Of a stretch of 64,000 nucleotides of DNA, positions 63,106-64,000 are shown one piece after another. Below the pieces are notes generated by a model that saw nothing but the letters and a program-made list of their open reading frames with translations, did no database searches and was not told the DNA's origin. Position 1 is the stretch's first letter; each line of letters begins with the position of its first letter. The stretch comes from Lachnospiraceae bacterium. Lineage in GTDB: Bacteria; Bacillota; Clostridia; Lachnospirales; Lachnospiraceae. The position numbers and the translations under genes were made by a program. Where the stretch lies: the NCBI GenBank assembly GCA_017399685.1, contig JAFQBM010000020.1:32760-96759 (forward strand), written 5' to 3'.

Positions 63106-63678
63106 ATGAAACATCACTTAATTAAAAATTCCTTAATCCGTTATTGCCTCTATGGTTTTCTTTTCGTTTCCATTTTGGGAACACTGGCTCATTTCTTTTA
63201 TGACTGGAGCGGGCAAAATCCCATCGTTGGATTCTTTTCTCCAGTAAATGAATCTACATGGGAACATATGAAACTACTCTTTTTCCCAATGCTTCTTTAT
63301 TATGTGCTTACTTATCAGAAACTCGAAAAAGCTTATCCTTTAAGTCCTTCCACGTATCCCTTATCCATTCTTGTTGGAACATGGCTTATTCCGGTATTAT
63401 TTTATTCTTATTCCGGCATTTTAGGATTCCATGTAGCTTTTTTAGATATCCTCACCTTTTACGTTAGTGTCTTTTTGGCTTTTCTATACTTTTATTTTCT
63501 CACCAGAGACTATCCTGCTCCTTCAGAATCTGAGGCTTATTATCAGAAACATCCAAAGAGAAATGCATGGCTTATGAAATTAAAACCTTTCTTTAGCTTT
63601 TTGGTTTTTTTGCATCTGCTTTTGTTTATATTGTTTACCTACCGCCCACCAGAATTAGGAATTTTCAAGGAGCCTTAA
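63106..63678 (+). CDS. DUF6512 family membrane protein
   Basis: 190 residues with about five hydrophobic segments. The signature FFSPVNESTWEHMKLLFFPMLL is the conserved block of DUF6512, a family of unknown role in Firmicutes. The start MKHHLIKN has TGGAGG with a 7-bp spacer. It stands alone, followed by a terminator, and diverges from the T-box unit. Confidence 0.75.
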   Translation: MKHHLIKNSLIRYCLYGFLFVSILGTLAHFFYDWSGQNPIVGFFSPVNESTWEHMKLLFFPMLLYYVLTYQKLEKAYPLSPSTYPLSILVGTWLIPVLFYSYSGILGFHVAFLDILTFYVSVFLAFLYFYFLTRDYPAPSESEAYYQKHPKRNAWLMKLKPFFSFLVFLHLLLFILFTYRPPELGIFKEP

Positions 63679-63726
63679 GGTCAATTGACATAGCTTGTAA
63701 ACAGGTGGCATATAAGCATAGCACTT

Positions 63727-63748
63727 AGCCACGCTGGTGGCTGTTTTT
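63727..63748 (+). terminator. Intrinsic terminator after the DUF6512 gene
   Basis: AGCCAC, loop GCTG, GTGGCT, then GTTTTT: compact hairpin with T-run, 49 bp after the stop codon. Confidence 0.8.
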
Positions 63749-63799
63749 ACGATACGTCGCGAATCATTGAGAGAATATATCATTTCCCAAAAAGAAAAA

Positions 63800-63827
63800 A
63801 CCTATACACCACCAGAGGTATATAGGT
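63800..63827 (-). terminator. Terminator of the tRNA-Gly pair
   Basis: On the minus strand ACCTATATACC and GGTGTATAGGT pair around a short loop, followed by a TTTTTTC stretch, 15 bp after the last tRNA base. Confidence 0.7.
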
Positions 63828-63842
63828 ATTAAAACAAAAAAA

Positions 63843-63913
<71 letters not shown>

Positions 63914-63918
63914 ATAAA

Positions 63919-63988
63919 GCGGGTGATGGGAATCGAACCCACGTATCCAGCTTGGAAGGCTGGTGTTCTACCATTGAACTACACCCGC
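63919..63988 (-). tRNA. tRNA-Gly (TCC)
   Basis: 70 bases: acceptor GCGGGTG/CACCCGC, D-stem GTTC/GAAC, anticodon stem CCAGC/GCTGG with loop CTTCCAA (anticodon TCC), T-loop TTCGATT. It reads GGA/GGG codons. CCA is not encoded. It is upstream in the minus-strand transcript with tRNA-Gly(GCC). Confidence 0.95.
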
Positions 63989-64000
63989 ATATTCAATTCA

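Overview
The window looks like a chromosomal segment of a low-GC Gram-positive Clostridia, most likely a Lachnospiraceae relative. The reasons are strong AGGAGG-type ribosome binding sites almost everywhere, a T-box leader in front of an aminotransferase, and family content typical of that group (a DUF6512-type membrane protein, a HypE-like AIR synthase, a DUF4080-type radical SAM protein, CheX, MutS2, 7TM-type hybrid kinases). This is inference from protein content; no rRNA gene is present to place it.

Layout. 1-8.5 kb (minus strand): a coupled operon of a DUF4253 protein, an Hsp70, a very large J-domain/TPR protein and a second Hsp70 that runs off the window edge, then a phosphoesterase and a PnuC transporter. 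8.6-12.1 kb (plus): a sigma-A promoter, a 27-codon ORF with an excellent RBS, hairpins and a terminator, then a MoxR-type AAA+ ATPase plus a metallopeptidase-like/VWA protein. 12.2-28.4 kb: a genomic island. Its left edge is debris (truncated integrase-like copy, dead fic gene). Next comes a minus-strand cluster that resembles a defence system: XRE regulator, GHKL-ATPase/nuclease, Schlafen-AlbA ATPase, SF1 helicase and a 3'-truncated PIN-like gene. Then follow a serine recombinase with a coupled zinc-ribbon ORF, small maintenance genes with iteron-like repeats, a DUF6076-like protein, a degenerate tyrosine-recombinase-like protein, an HPD J-domain protein and a GIY-YIG protein. The island abuts the 3' end of rlmD.

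29.8-37.5 kb is a second accessory stretch: immunity-type genes without toxins (Imm26-like, barstar-like, unknown partners) and then single-gene enzymes (two GNATs, nitroreductase, LigT-like 2H phosphoesterase, NUDIX, tautomerase) mixed with broken genes. 37.6-64 kb is mostly housekeeping: YhaM, an ABC exporter operon with an extracytoplasmic partner, MutS2 plus an OmpR-type two-component pair, a hybrid kinase with a double-receiver protein, ClpX, TrmL, CheX, a HypE-like protein, VanW, a DnaQ-like exonuclease, Nth, a B12/radical SAM protein, a T-box controlled alanine-type aminotransferase and two glycine tRNAs with different anticodons.

The strongest candidates for something undescribed are the 13.1-20.7 kb five-gene cluster, whose last gene appears damaged; the Hsp70/J-TPR/Hsp70 operon with an RPD J domain; the leader-ORF/hairpin region before the MoxR-VWA pair; and the orphan immunity array. 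All functions are inferred from sequence motifs by eye; no database search was run.
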